A stretch of DNA of 64,000 bases from assembly GCF_000721235.1 (NCBI RefSeq), contig NZ_JOFH01000001.1, positions 248,001 through 312,000 on the forward strand, given 5' to 3'. Below the pieces are notes generated by a model that saw only the letters and a program-made list of their open reading frames with translations, was not told the DNA's origin and searched no databases. This document shows positions 1 to 8,554 of the stretch, piece by piece. The position numbers and the translations under genes were made by a program. The first letter of the stretch is position 1; each line of letters opens with the position of its first letter. This DNA comes from Streptomyces olivaceus. GTDB taxonomy: Bacteria; Actinomycetota; Actinomycetes; Streptomycetales; Streptomycetaceae.

Positions 1-479
1 GGCTCGACGGCGGCGCTGTTGGGCTTGACGGTGATGACCGGAGTGCCCTTGGACACGCGGGACTTGGTGGAGAAGGCGGCGGCGAACACCGACTGGGTGG
101 CCACCGGGCCCTCGTCGCCGGCCTCCAGGTCGACGGCGTCCGTGATGATGCCCGAGCCCAGGCGCAGCGCGAGGCGGGCGGCGATCTCCTTGCCCTCGGC
201 CGAGGAGGGGACGAGGACCGCGGCCGGGGACACCTGCCCGACGGCGGCCTGGAGGGCGTCGACCTTCGGGACGACGAGGTAGTCGGCGTACTCGGCGGCC
301 TCGCTGGTGAGGACCTTCACCGCGCCGTGCTCGGCGAGAGCGGCGGCGGTGTCACCGGCGCCGTTGCCGAGGGCGACGGCGACGGGCTCGCCGACGCGGC
401 GGGCCAGCGTCAGCAGCTCCAGGGTCGGCTTGCGGACGGCACCGTCCACGTGGTCGACGTAGACGAGAACTTCAGCCAT
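1..479 (-). CDS. etfA: Electron transfer flavoprotein subunit alpha (partial, C-terminus outside window)
   Basis: The N-terminal ~159 residues of EtfA are visible, starting MAEVLVYVDHVDG at an ATG read leftward from 479. EtfA pairs with EtfB to carry electrons from acyl-CoA dehydrogenases and related flavoenzymes to ETF:quinone oxidoreductase. The visible part is the Rossmann-like domain I with the VLVPSSAEGKEIAARLA stretch typical of EtfA. The FAD-binding C-terminal domain lies beyond the left edge. It follows etfB by 55 bp on the same strand, so the two are co-transcribed. Family assignment is firm. Confidence 0.93.
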   Translation of the reverse strand, partial: MAEVLVYVDHVDGAVRKPTLELLTLARRVGEPVAVALGNGAGDTAAALAEHGAVKVLTSEAAEYADYLVVPKVDALQAAVGQVSPAAVLVPSSAEGKEIAARLALRLGSGIITDAVDLEAGDEGPVATQSVFAAAFSTKSRVSKGTPVITVKPNSAAVE

Positions 480-534
480 GGGACTTCTTCTCTCCTGCTT
501 GCGAAAGATGAGGGGCGGTGGGGGCGGCGGGGCC

Positions 535-1323
535 TCAGACGAACTTCTGGCCCGCGAGGAACTCGGCGAGCTGCTTGCCGCCCTCGCCCTCGTCCTTGAC
601 GATCGTGCCCGCGGACCGCGCCGGACGCTCGGCGGCCGACTCCACGACCGTGTAGGCGTTCTCCAGACCGACCTCGTCCTCGTCGATCTCGAGGTCGGAC
701 AGGTCCCAGGACTCGACCGGCTTCTTCTTGGCCGCCATGATGCCCTTGAAGGAGGGGTAACGCGCCTCGCCCGACTGGTCGGTGACGGACACGACCGCCG
801 GCAGGGAGGCCTCCAGCTGCTCGGTGGCGGAGTCGCCGTCCCGGCGTCCCTTGACCGTGCCGCCCTCGACGGAGACCTCGGACAGCAGCGTCACCTGCGG
901 CACGCCCAGGCGCTCGGCGAGCAGCGCCGGCACGATGCCCATAGTGCCGTCGGTGGAGGCCATGCCGGAGACGACCAGGTCGTAACCGGCCTTCTCGACC
1001 GCCTTGGCCAGGACCAGGGAGGTGCCGATCGCATCGGTGCCGTGCAGGTCGTCGTCCTCGACGTGGATCGCCTTGTCCGCACCCATGGACAGCGCCTTGC
1101 GCAGGGCGTCCTTGGCGTCCTCGGGGCCCACCGTCAGGACGGTGATCTCCACGTCGTCGTCGGAATTCTCGGAGATCTGCAGCGCCTGTTCGACGGCGTA
1201 CTCGTCCAACTCGGAGAGCAGACCGTCCACGTCGTCCCGGTCGACGGTCAGGTCATCGGCGAAGTGCCGGTCGCCAGTGGCGTCGGGCACGTACTTCACA
1301 GTGACAACGATCCTCAAGCTCAC
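535..1323 (-). CDS. etfB: Electron transfer flavoprotein subunit beta
   Basis: This is a 262-residue EtfB, of normal family length, partner of the adjacent EtfA in the AMP/FAD-containing electron carrier. The chosen start is GTG at 1323 (MSLRIVVTVKYVPDATGD), preceded by an AGGAG element about 7 bases upstream. The longer open frame upstream to 1386 has no EtfB-like sequence. The conserved ETF-beta region VSGMASTDGTMGIVPALLAERLG is present around residues 125-150. The acidic and Lys-rich C-terminus ends in the GQKFV-type tail seen in actinobacterial EtfB. It is first in an etfBA operon. Confidence 0.95.
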   Translation of the reverse strand: MSLRIVVTVKYVPDATGDRHFADDLTVDRDDVDGLLSELDEYAVEQALQISENSDDDVEITVLTVGPEDAKDALRKALSMGADKAIHVEDDDLHGTDAIGTSLVLAKAVEKAGYDLVVSGMASTDGTMGIVPALLAERLGVPQVTLLSEVSVEGGTVKGRRDGDSATEQLEASLPAVVSVTDQSGEARYPSFKGIMAAKKKPVESWDLSDLEIDEDEVGLENAYTVVESAAERPARSAGTIVKDEGEGGKQLAEFLAGQKFV

Positions 1324-1543
1324 GCCGGCTCTCCTACTGCGTCGACATTTCTGTGCTGCCTCTTGCAGGCAGCATAGGCGCCCCAAGCGGCCGATCCCGG
1401 TCGGGGCGACCTGCGTTCCGCACCGGAATATTACTCGTCAGTACACCCAGTTCCTGCCCGCTGAGCAAGCGCTTTGAACTGTGACCTTCGCAACGCAGCG
1501 TAACCGGAACCCGACGCCCCCGCAGCGGTGGCCCGGGCGGTGG

Positions 1544-2053
1544 TCAGTCGCGCAGGCCGTTGTACCGGCCCTGGTGGTAGAGGAGAGGGCTACCCATGCC
1601 CGCACAGTCGCCGACGAGCAGTTGGGCGAGCACGATGCGGTGGTCCCCGGCGGGCACCCGGCCGACGACGCGGCACACCAGCCAGGCGAGGACGCCGTCC
1701 AGCACGGGCACCCCGTGCGGGCCCTCGCGCCAGGCGGTGGGGGCGGCGAAGCGGTCCGCGCCGCTGCGGGCGAACGTGGTCGCCAGCTCCTCCTGGTGGT
1801 CGCCGAGCAGATGCACTCCGACGTACTCGGAGGCGGACACGGCGGGCCAGCTGGAGGATCCGGTGCCGATGCCGAAGGAGAGCAGCGGCGGGGCGGCGGA
1901 GACGGAGGCGAGGGACGTGGCCGTGAAACCGGCCGGACCGTGATCACCGCGCGCGGTGATCACGGCGACCCCCGCGGCGTGCTGACGGAAGACGGACCGC
2001 AGCAGGGCGTCGGCGGCGGTCCGGGAGGCGGCGAGATCGGGCGTGGCCGTCAT
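1544..2053 (-). CDS. Flavin reductase-like (DIM6/NTAB) domain protein
   Basis: A 169-residue protein of the flavin reductase-like split-barrel family, which binds FMN and often supplies reduced flavin to a monooxygenase. The diagnostic N-terminal segment AAGVAVITARGDHGPAGFTATSLASVSAAPPLLSF lies at about residues 25-60. The following DHQEELATTFARSGADRF and the C-terminal PLLYHQGRYNGL end are also standard for the family. It stands alone, with 220 bp to etfB and 160 bp to the thioredoxin gene. The partner oxygenase, if any, is not apparent nearby, so substrate is unknown. Confidence 0.85.
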   Translation of the reverse strand: MTATPDLAASRTAADALLRSVFRQHAAGVAVITARGDHGPAGFTATSLASVSAAPPLLSFGIGTGSSSWPAVSASEYVGVHLLGDHQEELATTFARSGADRFAAPTAWREGPHGVPVLDGVLAWLVCRVVGRVPAGDHRIVLAQLLVGDCAGMGSPLLYHQGRYNGLRD

Positions 2054-2213
2054 AACGGGATGTCCTTCTGCGTCGTGATCGGACCCCGGGACCGCTTGCG
2101 GGGCGTACGGGCGGGCGATGGCGCGTGGCGCACGGTGCAGGCAGCCGTTCCAGTCAACCGCCTGCCGGACCTCGGGAGCTGTGGAGGACGCCTCATCCGC
2201 GGTGTGGCAGTGG

Positions 2214-2558
2214 TCACACGGCCTCCCCGAGCGCCGCGATCACGTCCGCCCGGCGCGGCGGGCCCGTGGCACGCCGTACCACGCGGCCCGCGGCGTCGAG
2301 CACGAGCACCGTCGGGGTCTTCCGGACGTCGAGGGTGCGGACGAGTTCCAGGCGGGCCTCGGCGTCGATCTCGACATGGGCGACGCCGGGGACCATGCCG
2401 GCCACCTCGCCCAGGACCCTGCGGGTGGCCCGGCAGGGGGCGCAGAAGGCGCTGGAGAACTGGACGAGCGTCGCGCGGGCGCCGAGTTCCGCGCCGAGGT
2501 CGGCCGCGCCGAGCCGTGAACCGGGAGTCCCCGGCCGCCCCTCACCCTGCCCGCGCAC
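2214..2558 (-). CDS. Thioredoxin-like protein, N-terminus uncertain
   Basis: The readable product is a compact thioredoxin fold with the redox motif FCAPC in ARATLVQFSSAFCAPCRATR and the cis-Pro region KTPTVLVLD. Start choice is difficult: GTG at 2558 gives about 114 residues, and no ATG in frame makes sense. As I remember the Streptomyces relatives, they carry a short N-terminal membrane anchor before this domain. Nothing like that is encoded upstream here in any frame, so the protein may be a soluble or N-terminally truncated version. It probably acts as a disulfide reductase or oxidoreductase. Partner unknown. Confidence 0.7.
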   Translation of the reverse strand: MRGQGEGRPGTPGSRLGAADLGAELGARATLVQFSSAFCAPCRATRRVLGEVAGMVPGVAHVEIDAEARLELVRTLDVRKTPTVLVLDAAGRVVRRATGPPRRADVIAALGEAV

Positions 2559-2789
2559 CCGCGCGCCTCCCGTCCCGCCGCCACCGCGGCACTCGCCGGG
2601 CGTGCGTAAGCACGCGCCCGGGTCGGTCGTCTTTGGATGCAGCGCCCGCGGTACGCCGAAGATTCCCACCGCACCGGCGTTTTTCGGCCATGATTCCGCC
2701 GGCCGAGTGATGAGGATCTCGCCACGGCCGGGCACCAAGGCTGGTACACCGGCCGTTCTTGGGGCACGATCTGCGACAAGCCGTAAACC

Positions 2790-2801
2790 TACGGCTGCGT
2801 A
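2790..2801 (+). promoter_or_regulatory. TACG-gctg-CGTA inverted repeat upstream of the acyltransferase
   Basis: Within the 298-bp gap before the acyltransferase lies CCTACGGCTGCGTAAC, whose core TACG/CGTA arms are perfect inverted repeats with a 4-base spacer, 56 bases before the start codon. It sits where a repressor of a lipid gene would bind. The assignment is positional inference only. Confidence 0.3.
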
Positions 2802-2856
2802 ACTTTCGACTGGGAGCCCCCCTTCCCAGGCTGACAAGGAAGGGTCCGACCCGCCC

Positions 2857-3585
2857 ATGGCAGAACTCGTCTACCGTCCGGTCATCGGTCTCGCCCGCAC
2901 CCTGTTCAAGGCGTGGGATCTCAAGATCGATTGCCAGGGTTCGGAGCACATCCCGCGCGAGGGCGGCGCCGTGCTGGTGAGCAACCACATCAGCTACCTG
3001 GACTTCGTTTTCGACGGCCTGGCGGCCCTGCCGCAGAAGCGGCTGGTGCGCTTCATGGCGAAGGAGTCGGTCTTCCGGCACCGCATCTCGGGTCCGCTGA
3101 TGCGCGGCATGAAGCACATCCCGGTGGACCGCAAGCAGGGTGAGGCCGCCTACGCGCACGCCCTGGACTCGCTGAGGTCGGGAGAGGTGGTCGGCGTCTT
3201 CCCGGAGGCGACCATCTCGGAGTCCTTCACGCTGAAGGGCTTCAAGTCGGGTGCGGCGCGGCTGGCCCAGGAGGCCAACGTACCGCTGGTGCCGATGGCG
3301 CTGTGGGGCACCCAGCGGCTGTGGACCAAGGGCCACCCGCGCAACTTCAAGCGCAGTCACACCCCCATCACCATCCGGGTCGGCGAGGCGATCGAGGCTT
3401 CCCGCGAGCAGTACGCGGGCGCCATCACCCGCCGGCTGCGCGAGCGGGTGCAGGAGCTGCTGGAGGCGGCGCAGCGCGCGTATCCGGTACGCCCGAAGGG
3501 AGCCGAGGACACCTGGTGGATGCCGGCCCACCTCGGCGGCACGGCTCCGACGCCGGAACAGGTGCGCGCGGCCCAGGCACACTGA
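2857..3585 (+). CDS. 1-acyl-sn-glycerol-3-phosphate acyltransferase family (PlsC-like)
   Basis: A 242-residue lysophospholipid acyltransferase. It should transfer an acyl chain from acyl-CoA or acyl-ACP to a lysophospholipid at the cytoplasmic face of the membrane. The catalytic NHxxxxD motif is NHISYLD at residues 43-49. The substrate-binding FPEG-type motif appears as FPEAT around residues 115-119. A single hydrophobic N-terminal segment could sit at the membrane. It stands alone between two convergent or divergent neighbours, with a hairpin after it. Whether it makes phosphatidic acid or modifies another lipid cannot be told. Confidence 0.88.
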   Translation: MAELVYRPVIGLARTLFKAWDLKIDCQGSEHIPREGGAVLVSNHISYLDFVFDGLAALPQKRLVRFMAKESVFRHRISGPLMRGMKHIPVDRKQGEAAYAHALDSLRSGEVVGVFPEATISESFTLKGFKSGAARLAQEANVPLVPMALWGTQRLWTKGHPRNFKRSHTPITIRVGEAIEASREQYAGAITRRLRERVQELLEAAQRAYPVRPKGAEDTWWMPAHLGGTAPTPEQVRAAQAH

Positions 3586-3615
3586 GAACCGCGCGCAGCC
3601 GGGAGGGTGCGGGCG

Positions 3616-3633
3616 CGAGGGGCGGGCCCCTCG
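3616..3633. terminator. Hairpin between convergent genes
   Basis: CGAGGGG and CCCCTCG arms form a perfect 7-bp stem with a 4-base loop, extended by flanking GCGC complementarity. It lies between the acyltransferase and the convergent threonine aldolase gene, where a bidirectional terminator is expected. There is no U-tract. Confidence 0.5.
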
Positions 3634-3652
3634 GCGCGCCGTCTCCTCCTTG

Positions 3653-4741
3653 TCAGCGCGCCATCTCCTCCTTGAGCGCCGCCACGAACGCGTCGACGTC
3701 GTCCTCGGTGGTGTCGAAGGCGCACATCCAGCGCACGTCACCGGCGGTCTCGTCCCAGAAGTAGAAGCGGAACCGCTTCTGCAGACGCTCGCTCACCTCG
3801 TGCGGCAGGCGTGCGAAAACGGCGTTGGCCTGTACCGGGTAGAGGATCTCCACGCCGTGCACGGCGCGCACGCCCTCGGCCAGACGCCGGGCCATCTCGT
3901 TGGAGTGGCGGGCGTTGCGCAGCCACAGGTCCTTGGCGAGCAGCGCCTCCAACTGCACGGACACGAAGCGCATCTTGGAGGCGAGCTGCATGGACAGCTT
4001 GCGCAGGTGCTTCATGCGGCGCACCGCGTCCTGGTCGAGGACGACGACCGCCTCTCCGTACAGGGCGCCGTTCTTGGTGCCGCCCAGGGAGAGCAGGTCG
4101 ACGCCGACCGCGTTGGTGAACGTGCGCATGGGCACGTCCAGGGAGGCGGCGGCGTTGGCTATCCGGGAACCGTCCAGGTGCACCCGCATGCCGTGGGCGT
4201 GGGCGTGCTCGCAGATCGCGCGGATCTCGTCCGGGGTGTAGAGGGTGCCGAGTTCGGTGCTCTGGGTGATCGAGACGACCTGCGGCATCGCGCGGTGCTC
4301 GTCGTCCCAGCCGTACGCCTGCCGGTCGATCAGGTCGGGCGTGAGCTTGCCGTCCGGGGTGGGGACGGTGAGCAGCTTGAGGCCGCCCACCCGCTCGGGG
4401 GCGCCGCCCTCGTCGACGTTGATGTGCGCGCTCTCGGCGCAGATCACCGCGCCCCAGCGGTCGGTGACCGCCTGGAGCGCCACGACGTTGGCACCGGTGC
4501 CGTTGAACACCGGGAACGCCTCGGCGCTCGCGCCGAAGTGGCTGCGGATCACGCGCTGGAGGTTCTCGGTGTACTCGTCCTCGCCGTAGGCGATCTGGTG
4601 CCCGCCGTTGGCCAGGGCCAGCGCGGCGAGCACCTCCGGGTGGGCGCCGGCGTAGTTGTCGCTGGCGAAACCGCGGACCTCGGGGTCGTGGTGGCGACGC
4701 GCGTCGGTCTTCGGTGGGTTCACGGCTTCTCGGTCAGCCAC
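3653..4741 (-). CDS. Low-specificity L-threonine aldolase family (PLP-dependent)
   Basis: A 362-residue fold-type I PLP enzyme of the beta-eliminating lyase/threonine aldolase family, expected to cleave L-threonine or allo-threonine to glycine and acetaldehyde. Seen are the N-terminal SDNYAGAHPEV segment, the VFNGTGANVVAL cofactor region, the HLDGSRIANAA motif (Asp190 to PLP ring, Arg193) and the Schiff-base lysine Lys223 in LGGTKNGALYGE. GTG at 4741 is used as start; a second GTG 6 codons later is equally possible. It overlaps the end of the upstream SDR gene by 22 bp, so the two are translationally close. An alternative substrate is possible. Confidence 0.88.
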   Translation of the reverse strand: MADREAVNPPKTDARRHHDPEVRGFASDNYAGAHPEVLAALALANGGHQIAYGEDEYTENLQRVIRSHFGASAEAFPVFNGTGANVVALQAVTDRWGAVICAESAHINVDEGGAPERVGGLKLLTVPTPDGKLTPDLIDRQAYGWDDEHRAMPQVVSITQSTELGTLYTPDEIRAICEHAHAHGMRVHLDGSRIANAAASLDVPMRTFTNAVGVDLLSLGGTKNGALYGEAVVVLDQDAVRRMKHLRKLSMQLASKMRFVSVQLEALLAKDLWLRNARHSNEMARRLAEGVRAVHGVEILYPVQANAVFARLPHEVSERLQKRFRFYFWDETAGDVRWMCAFDTTEDDVDAFVAALKEEMAR

Positions 4742-5466
4742 AGACGGTTTCCGTTCACTTCTGCGGCGGGCTTGTCCCAGACTCCGGCGACGGCCTCGGC
4801 GAGGTCACGCACGTCCGTGAAGCCCGCGAACTTCGCGTTGGGGCGCTCGGCGCGCATCGCGTCGTGCACCAACGCCTTGACCACCAGGATCGCAGCCGCC
4901 GATGCGGGCCCCTGCTCACCCCCGGCCTTGCGGAAGTAGTCCGCCATCGCGAGCGTCCACGCCTCGGCGGCTGCCTTGGCGGCCGAGTAGGCGGCGTTGC
5001 CCGCGGTGGGCCTGCTCGCGCCGGCGGCGCTGACCAGGACGTAGCGGCCGCGGTCGCTGCGCTGGAGCGCCTCGTGGAAGGCGAGGGAGGTGTGCTGCAC
5101 GGTGCGGATGAGCAGCTTCTCCAGCAGGTCCCAGTCGCCGAGGTCGGTCTTGGTGAAGGTCTGGCTGCCGCGCCAGCCGCCGACGAGGTGGACCATGCCG
5201 TCGACCCGGCCGAACTCCTCCTCGGTGCGGTCGGCCCAGGCCCGGGTGGAGTCGAGGTCGAGCAGGTCGACGGTCTCGCCGGTGACGGTGGCTCCGCCGT
5301 GGGCGTAGCGCGCCGCGTCCACCGACTCGGCCAGCCGCTCCGGGTCGTTGTCCGCGCCGACCACGGTCGCGCCCGCCTCGGCGAGCCGCAGCAGCGCCGC
5401 CCGTCCGGCGGGTCCGCCCGCCCCCGCCACCGCGATCACCGCGCCGTCCAGCGCCCCGTTCCCCAT
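4720..5466 (-). CDS. SDR-family oxidoreductase
   Basis: A 248-residue classical short-chain dehydrogenase. The N-terminal IAVAGAGGPAGRAALLRLAEAG is a Rossmann nucleotide loop close to TGxxxGxG, followed by the NNAG-equivalent HLVGG. The catalytic segment is SAAGASRPTAGNAAYSAAKAA, giving Ser, Tyr and Lys of the YxxxK motif. Start is ATG 5466. The substrate is unknown. It sits between the DUF6421 gene and threonine aldolase on the same strand. The 145-bp gap to DUF6421 contains TG-rich low-complexity sequence, so co-transcription is likely but not certain. Confidence 0.85.
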   Translation of the reverse strand: MGNGALDGAVIAVAGAGGPAGRAALLRLAEAGATVVGADNDPERLAESVDAARYAHGGATVTGETVDLLDLDSTRAWADRTEEEFGRVDGMVHLVGGWRGSQTFTKTDLGDWDLLEKLLIRTVQHTSLAFHEALQRSDRGRYVLVSAAGASRPTAGNAAYSAAKAAAEAWTLAMADYFRKAGGEQGPASAAAILVVKALVHDAMRAERPNAKFAGFTDVRDLAEAVAGVWDKPAAEVNGNRLWLTEKP

Positions 5467-5612
5467 GGTCCTCGCCTCCCGGGCCGGCCGGCTCCGCTGA
5501 GCCGGCTGAGCCTGTGTCTGTCGCGCGTGTACCTGTCGTGCGCGTGTCTGTGGTGCTCGTGCCTGTTGTGCGTGTGCCTGTTGTGCGTGGGTGTGCGGGC
5601 CGCCGCCTTCGC

Positions 5613-7010
5613 TCACGCGGCGGCCCGCTCGGGGCGGTCCGCCGTGATGCCGCGAGTTCCGGCGATGACCTTCTTCAGCTTCTTGGACAGGGCCTCGTAG
5701 AACATGCTCAGCGGAAACTCGTCCGGAAGCACGTCGTCGACGAGTTTGCGCGGCGGCAGGGTCAGGTCCAGGGCGTCGGGGCCCTTGGCCCACTTCGAGC
5801 CGGGGTGCGGGGCGAGGTAGGTGGAGACCAGCTCGTAGCCGGCGAACCAGTGGACGATCTTCGGGCGGTCGATGCCGTCGCGGTAGAGCTTCTCGATCTC
5901 GGCGCACAGCTGGTTGGTGACCTGCGGGGCGCGCTCCCAGTCGATGTGGAGCTTGTTGTCGGTCCAGCGGACGACGTCGTGCTTGTGCAGGTAGGCGAAG
6001 AGGAGCTGGCCGCCGAGGCCGTCGTAGTTGCGCACCCGCTCGCCGGTGACCGGGAAGCGGAACATGCGGTCGAAGAGCACCGCGTACTGCACGTCGCGGG
6101 CCTGCGGGACGCCGTCGGCCGCCAGCTTCACGGCCTCCCTGAACGCGGTGAGGTCGCAGCGCAGCTCCTCCAGGCCGTACATCCAGAACGGCTGGCGCTG
6201 CTTGATCATGAAGGGGTCGAACGGCAGGTCGCCGTGGCTGTGGGTGCGGTCGTGGACCATGTCCCACAGCACGAAGGCCTCCTCGCAGCGCTTCTGGTCG
6301 TCGACCATGGCGGCGACGTCCTCGGGCAGCTCGACGCCGAGGACGTCCACGGCGGCCTCCGTGACGCTGCGGAAGCGCGCGGCCTCGCGGTCGCAGAAGA
6401 TGCCGCCCCAGGAGAAGCGTTCGGGCGCCTCGCGCACGGCGATCGTCTCCGGGAAGAGGACGGCGGAGTTGGTGTCGTAGCCCGCGGTGAAGTCCTCGAA
6501 GGTGATGCCGCAGAACAGCGGGTTGTCGTAGCGGGTGCGCTCCAGTTCGGCCAGCCAGTCGGGCCAGACCATGCGCAGCACGACCGCTTCGAGGTTGCGG
6601 TCGGGGTTGCCGTTCTGCGTGTACATCGGGAAGACGACCAGGTGCTGGAGGCCGTCCGCGCGGTGGGCGGCGGGCTGGAAGGCCAGCAGCGAGTCGAGGA
6701 AGTCGGGGACCTCGAAGCCGCCGTCGGCCCAGCGGCCGAGGTCGGTCACCAGTGCCTCGTGGTACGCGCGGTCGTGCGGGAGGAGCGGTGACAGCTCGCG
6801 CACGGCCTCGGCGACCCGGCGCACGGCCTCCTCGGCGACGGTGCGCCCGGGGGCGTCCTCGGCGGCGAAGTCGATCGACCCGTCCTTGGACTGCCACGGC
6901 CGGATCTGCTCCACGGCAACCTTGAGGACGGGCCACGCCGGGTGCTCCACCACCCTGCTCACAGGAGGAACGTTTCCCTCCACACCCACCTGCACAAGAA
7001 TTTCCGTCAT
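5613..7010 (-). CDS. DUF6421 family protein
   Basis: A 465-residue cytoplasmic protein that I recognise as DUF6421, a family common in Streptomyces with no known activity. No signal peptide or membrane segment is visible. Notable conserved-looking stretches are VVFPMYTQNGNPDRN, MVHDRTHSHGDLPFDPFMIKQRQPFWMYG and KIVHWFAGYELVSTYLAPHPG; the His-rich HDRTHSHGD could bind metal, which is inference. It is the first gene of a probable three-gene leftward unit with the SDR and threonine aldolase. Confidence 0.8.
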   Translation of the reverse strand: MTEILVQVGVEGNVPPVSRVVEHPAWPVLKVAVEQIRPWQSKDGSIDFAAEDAPGRTVAEEAVRRVAEAVRELSPLLPHDRAYHEALVTDLGRWADGGFEVPDFLDSLLAFQPAAHRADGLQHLVVFPMYTQNGNPDRNLEAVVLRMVWPDWLAELERTRYDNPLFCGITFEDFTAGYDTNSAVLFPETIAVREAPERFSWGGIFCDREAARFRSVTEAAVDVLGVELPEDVAAMVDDQKRCEEAFVLWDMVHDRTHSHGDLPFDPFMIKQRQPFWMYGLEELRCDLTAFREAVKLAADGVPQARDVQYAVLFDRMFRFPVTGERVRNYDGLGGQLLFAYLHKHDVVRWTDNKLHIDWERAPQVTNQLCAEIEKLYRDGIDRPKIVHWFAGYELVSTYLAPHPGSKWAKGPDALDLTLPPRKLVDDVLPDEFPLSMFYEALSKKLKKVIAGTRGITADRPERAAA

Positions 7011-7237
7011 GTCCCACCCTCCACGGGAGAAGCTTCCGTCGTCACACCGTAGGCATATAGGGTTCCTCCAATCAAGGGACTCCTCCGTAAATTATCCTGC
7101 CCCACCCCACCCTTCGCCGCATTTTTTCCTGCCGAGCACCGGATTCGTATACCCGGGGCCACACGGGGGAAACGGTCCCGCAGGGCCGTTGGGCTGCCGC
7201 CCTGCCCACGCCGACGTCGACGGAAGCGAGTCGAGCC

Positions 7238-7921
7238 TTGAACTTCCTCACCATCGGTCACCGCGGAGCGATGGGTCTCGAACCCGAGAACACCCTGCGT
7301 TCCTTCGTCGCCGCCGAGCAGGCCGGCCTCGACGTCGTCGAACTGGACCTGCACCTGAGCAAGGACGGCGCGCTCGTCGTCATGCACGACGCGGCCGTGG
7401 ACCGCACCACCGACGGCACGGGCGCGATCGCCGACAAGACCATCGAGGAGCTGCGCACGCTGGACGCGGGCCGCGGGGAGCGGGTCCCGGTCTTCGAGGA
7501 GGTGCTCGACGCCGTCTCGGTGCCGCTGCAGGCCGAGATCAAGGACGCGGCGGCGGCGCGGACGCTGGCCGAGGTCATGCTCCGCCGGGACCTGGTCGAG
7601 CGGGTGGAGGTGATCTCGTTCCACGACGAGGCCGTCGTCGAGATCGCCCGGCTGGTGCCGGGGGTGCGCACCGCGCTGGTCGCGCAGTACTACGGCACGG
7701 AGGTGGTGGACCGGGCCGTGGCGGCCGGCGCCGGGACCCTGTGCCTCGACATCAACCGGGTCACACTGGAGATCGTCCAGCGGGCCCGCAAGGCGGGGCT
7801 CAGGGTCTTCTGCTGGACCGTGAACACCCAGGACCAGCTGCGGCTGGTGCGCGCCCTCGGTCTCGACGGCGCCACGACCGACTACCCGGAGATCAAACGC
7901 ACCGGCCGCTTCACCGCCTGA
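7238..7921 (+). CDS. Glycerophosphodiester phosphodiesterase
   Basis: A 227-residue GDPD of the cytoplasmic UgpQ type. It should hydrolyse glycerophosphodiesters to glycerol 3-phosphate and an alcohol. The active-site pair His8-Arg9 (IGHRGAMGLEPENT), the metal ligands Glu35 and Asp37 (ELDLH) and the second catalytic histidine His50 (MHDAAVDRTTDG) are all present. No signal peptide is seen. TTG at 7238 is the start, as no ATG or GTG precedes the HRG motif. It is divergent from the DUF6421 gene across a 227-bp gap, and convergent with the GNAT gene. Confidence 0.92.
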   Translation: MNFLTIGHRGAMGLEPENTLRSFVAAEQAGLDVVELDLHLSKDGALVVMHDAAVDRTTDGTGAIADKTIEELRTLDAGRGERVPVFEEVLDAVSVPLQAEIKDAAAARTLAEVMLRRDLVERVEVISFHDEAVVEIARLVPGVRTALVAQYYGTEVVDRAVAAGAGTLCLDINRVTLEIVQRARKAGLRVFCWTVNTQDQLRLVRALGLDGATTDYPEIKRTGRFTA

Positions 7922-7936
7922 GTCGCGGTCCGGGGC

Positions 7937-8476
7937 TCAGGTCAGCGGCTTGACCAGCAGCTCGAACCGGAGGTCGTCCCGCTGCGGGATGCCGAAGCGC
8001 TCGTCGCCGTACGGGAAGGGGGTCGTCTCTCCCGTACGGCGGTAGCCGCGGCGTTCGTACCAGGCGATGAGGTCCTCGCGCACGGAGATCACGGTCATGT
8101 GCATCTCCGTCGCGCCCCACGTCTCGCGGGCCCGCCGTTCGGCCTCCGCGATGATCGCCTTGCCCAGGCCCGCGCCCTGGAGCGCCGGGCTGACCGCGAA
8201 CATCCCGAAGTAGGCGTGCGCACCACGGTGCTCCAGCTGGCAGCAGGCCACCAGCCGGCCGTCCCGCTCCACGGCCAGCAGCCGGCTGTCCGGCGCCTCG
8301 ACGACCTCCAGCACTCCCTGCGGGTCCGTGCGCTGCCCCTGGAGGATGTCCGCCTCGGTGGTCCACCCGGCCCGGCTGGAGTCCCCGCGGTAGGCGGACT
8401 CTATGAGCGCGACGATCCCGTCCACGTCGGCGTCGGTGGCGTCGCGGTAGGTCAGGGGACTGGTGGCGGTGTCCAT
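7937..8476 (-). CDS. GNAT-family N-acetyltransferase
   Basis: A 179-residue GNAT acetyltransferase. The acetyl-CoA pyrophosphate-binding loop LQGAGLGKAI and the preceding FGMFAVSPAL beta strand are clear, followed by WYERRGYRRTGE typical of the C-terminal motif B. ATG 8476 begins MDTATSPLTYRDATDADVDGIVALI, a canonical GNAT N-terminus, whereas the open frame extending upstream to 8536 is not GNAT-like. Acceptor unknown. Confidence 0.87.
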   Translation of the reverse strand: MDTATSPLTYRDATDADVDGIVALIESAYRGDSSRAGWTTEADILQGQRTDPQGVLEVVEAPDSRLLAVERDGRLVACCQLEHRGAHAYFGMFAVSPALQGAGLGKAIIAEAERRARETWGATEMHMTVISVREDLIAWYERRGYRRTGETTPFPYGDERFGIPQRDDLRFELLVKPLT

Positions 8477-8554
8477 GGGAGCGTCTCCGGTGGGTTCTCG
8501 GGCGCGGGCACCGACGAGCTTAACGGCGGGGTCCACCCCCTAAGGTCGGGAGGC

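Noticed and set aside
1481..2710. Long rightward open frame over the flavin reductase and thioredoxin genes
   Set aside because: It is antisense to two recognisable proteins and has Arg/Gly/Pro-rich shadow composition typical of GC-rich DNA.
5500..5612. TG-rich low-complexity stretch between SDR and DUF6421 genes as a possible regulatory repeat
   Set aside because: It is a short run of GTGCCTGTTGTGCGTG-type words without symmetry; probably slippage-born filler.
4720..7017. Very long leftward frame spanning the SDR and DUF6421 genes
   Set aside because: Only its last third (the SDR) looks like protein; the rest is an out-of-frame shadow of DUF6421.
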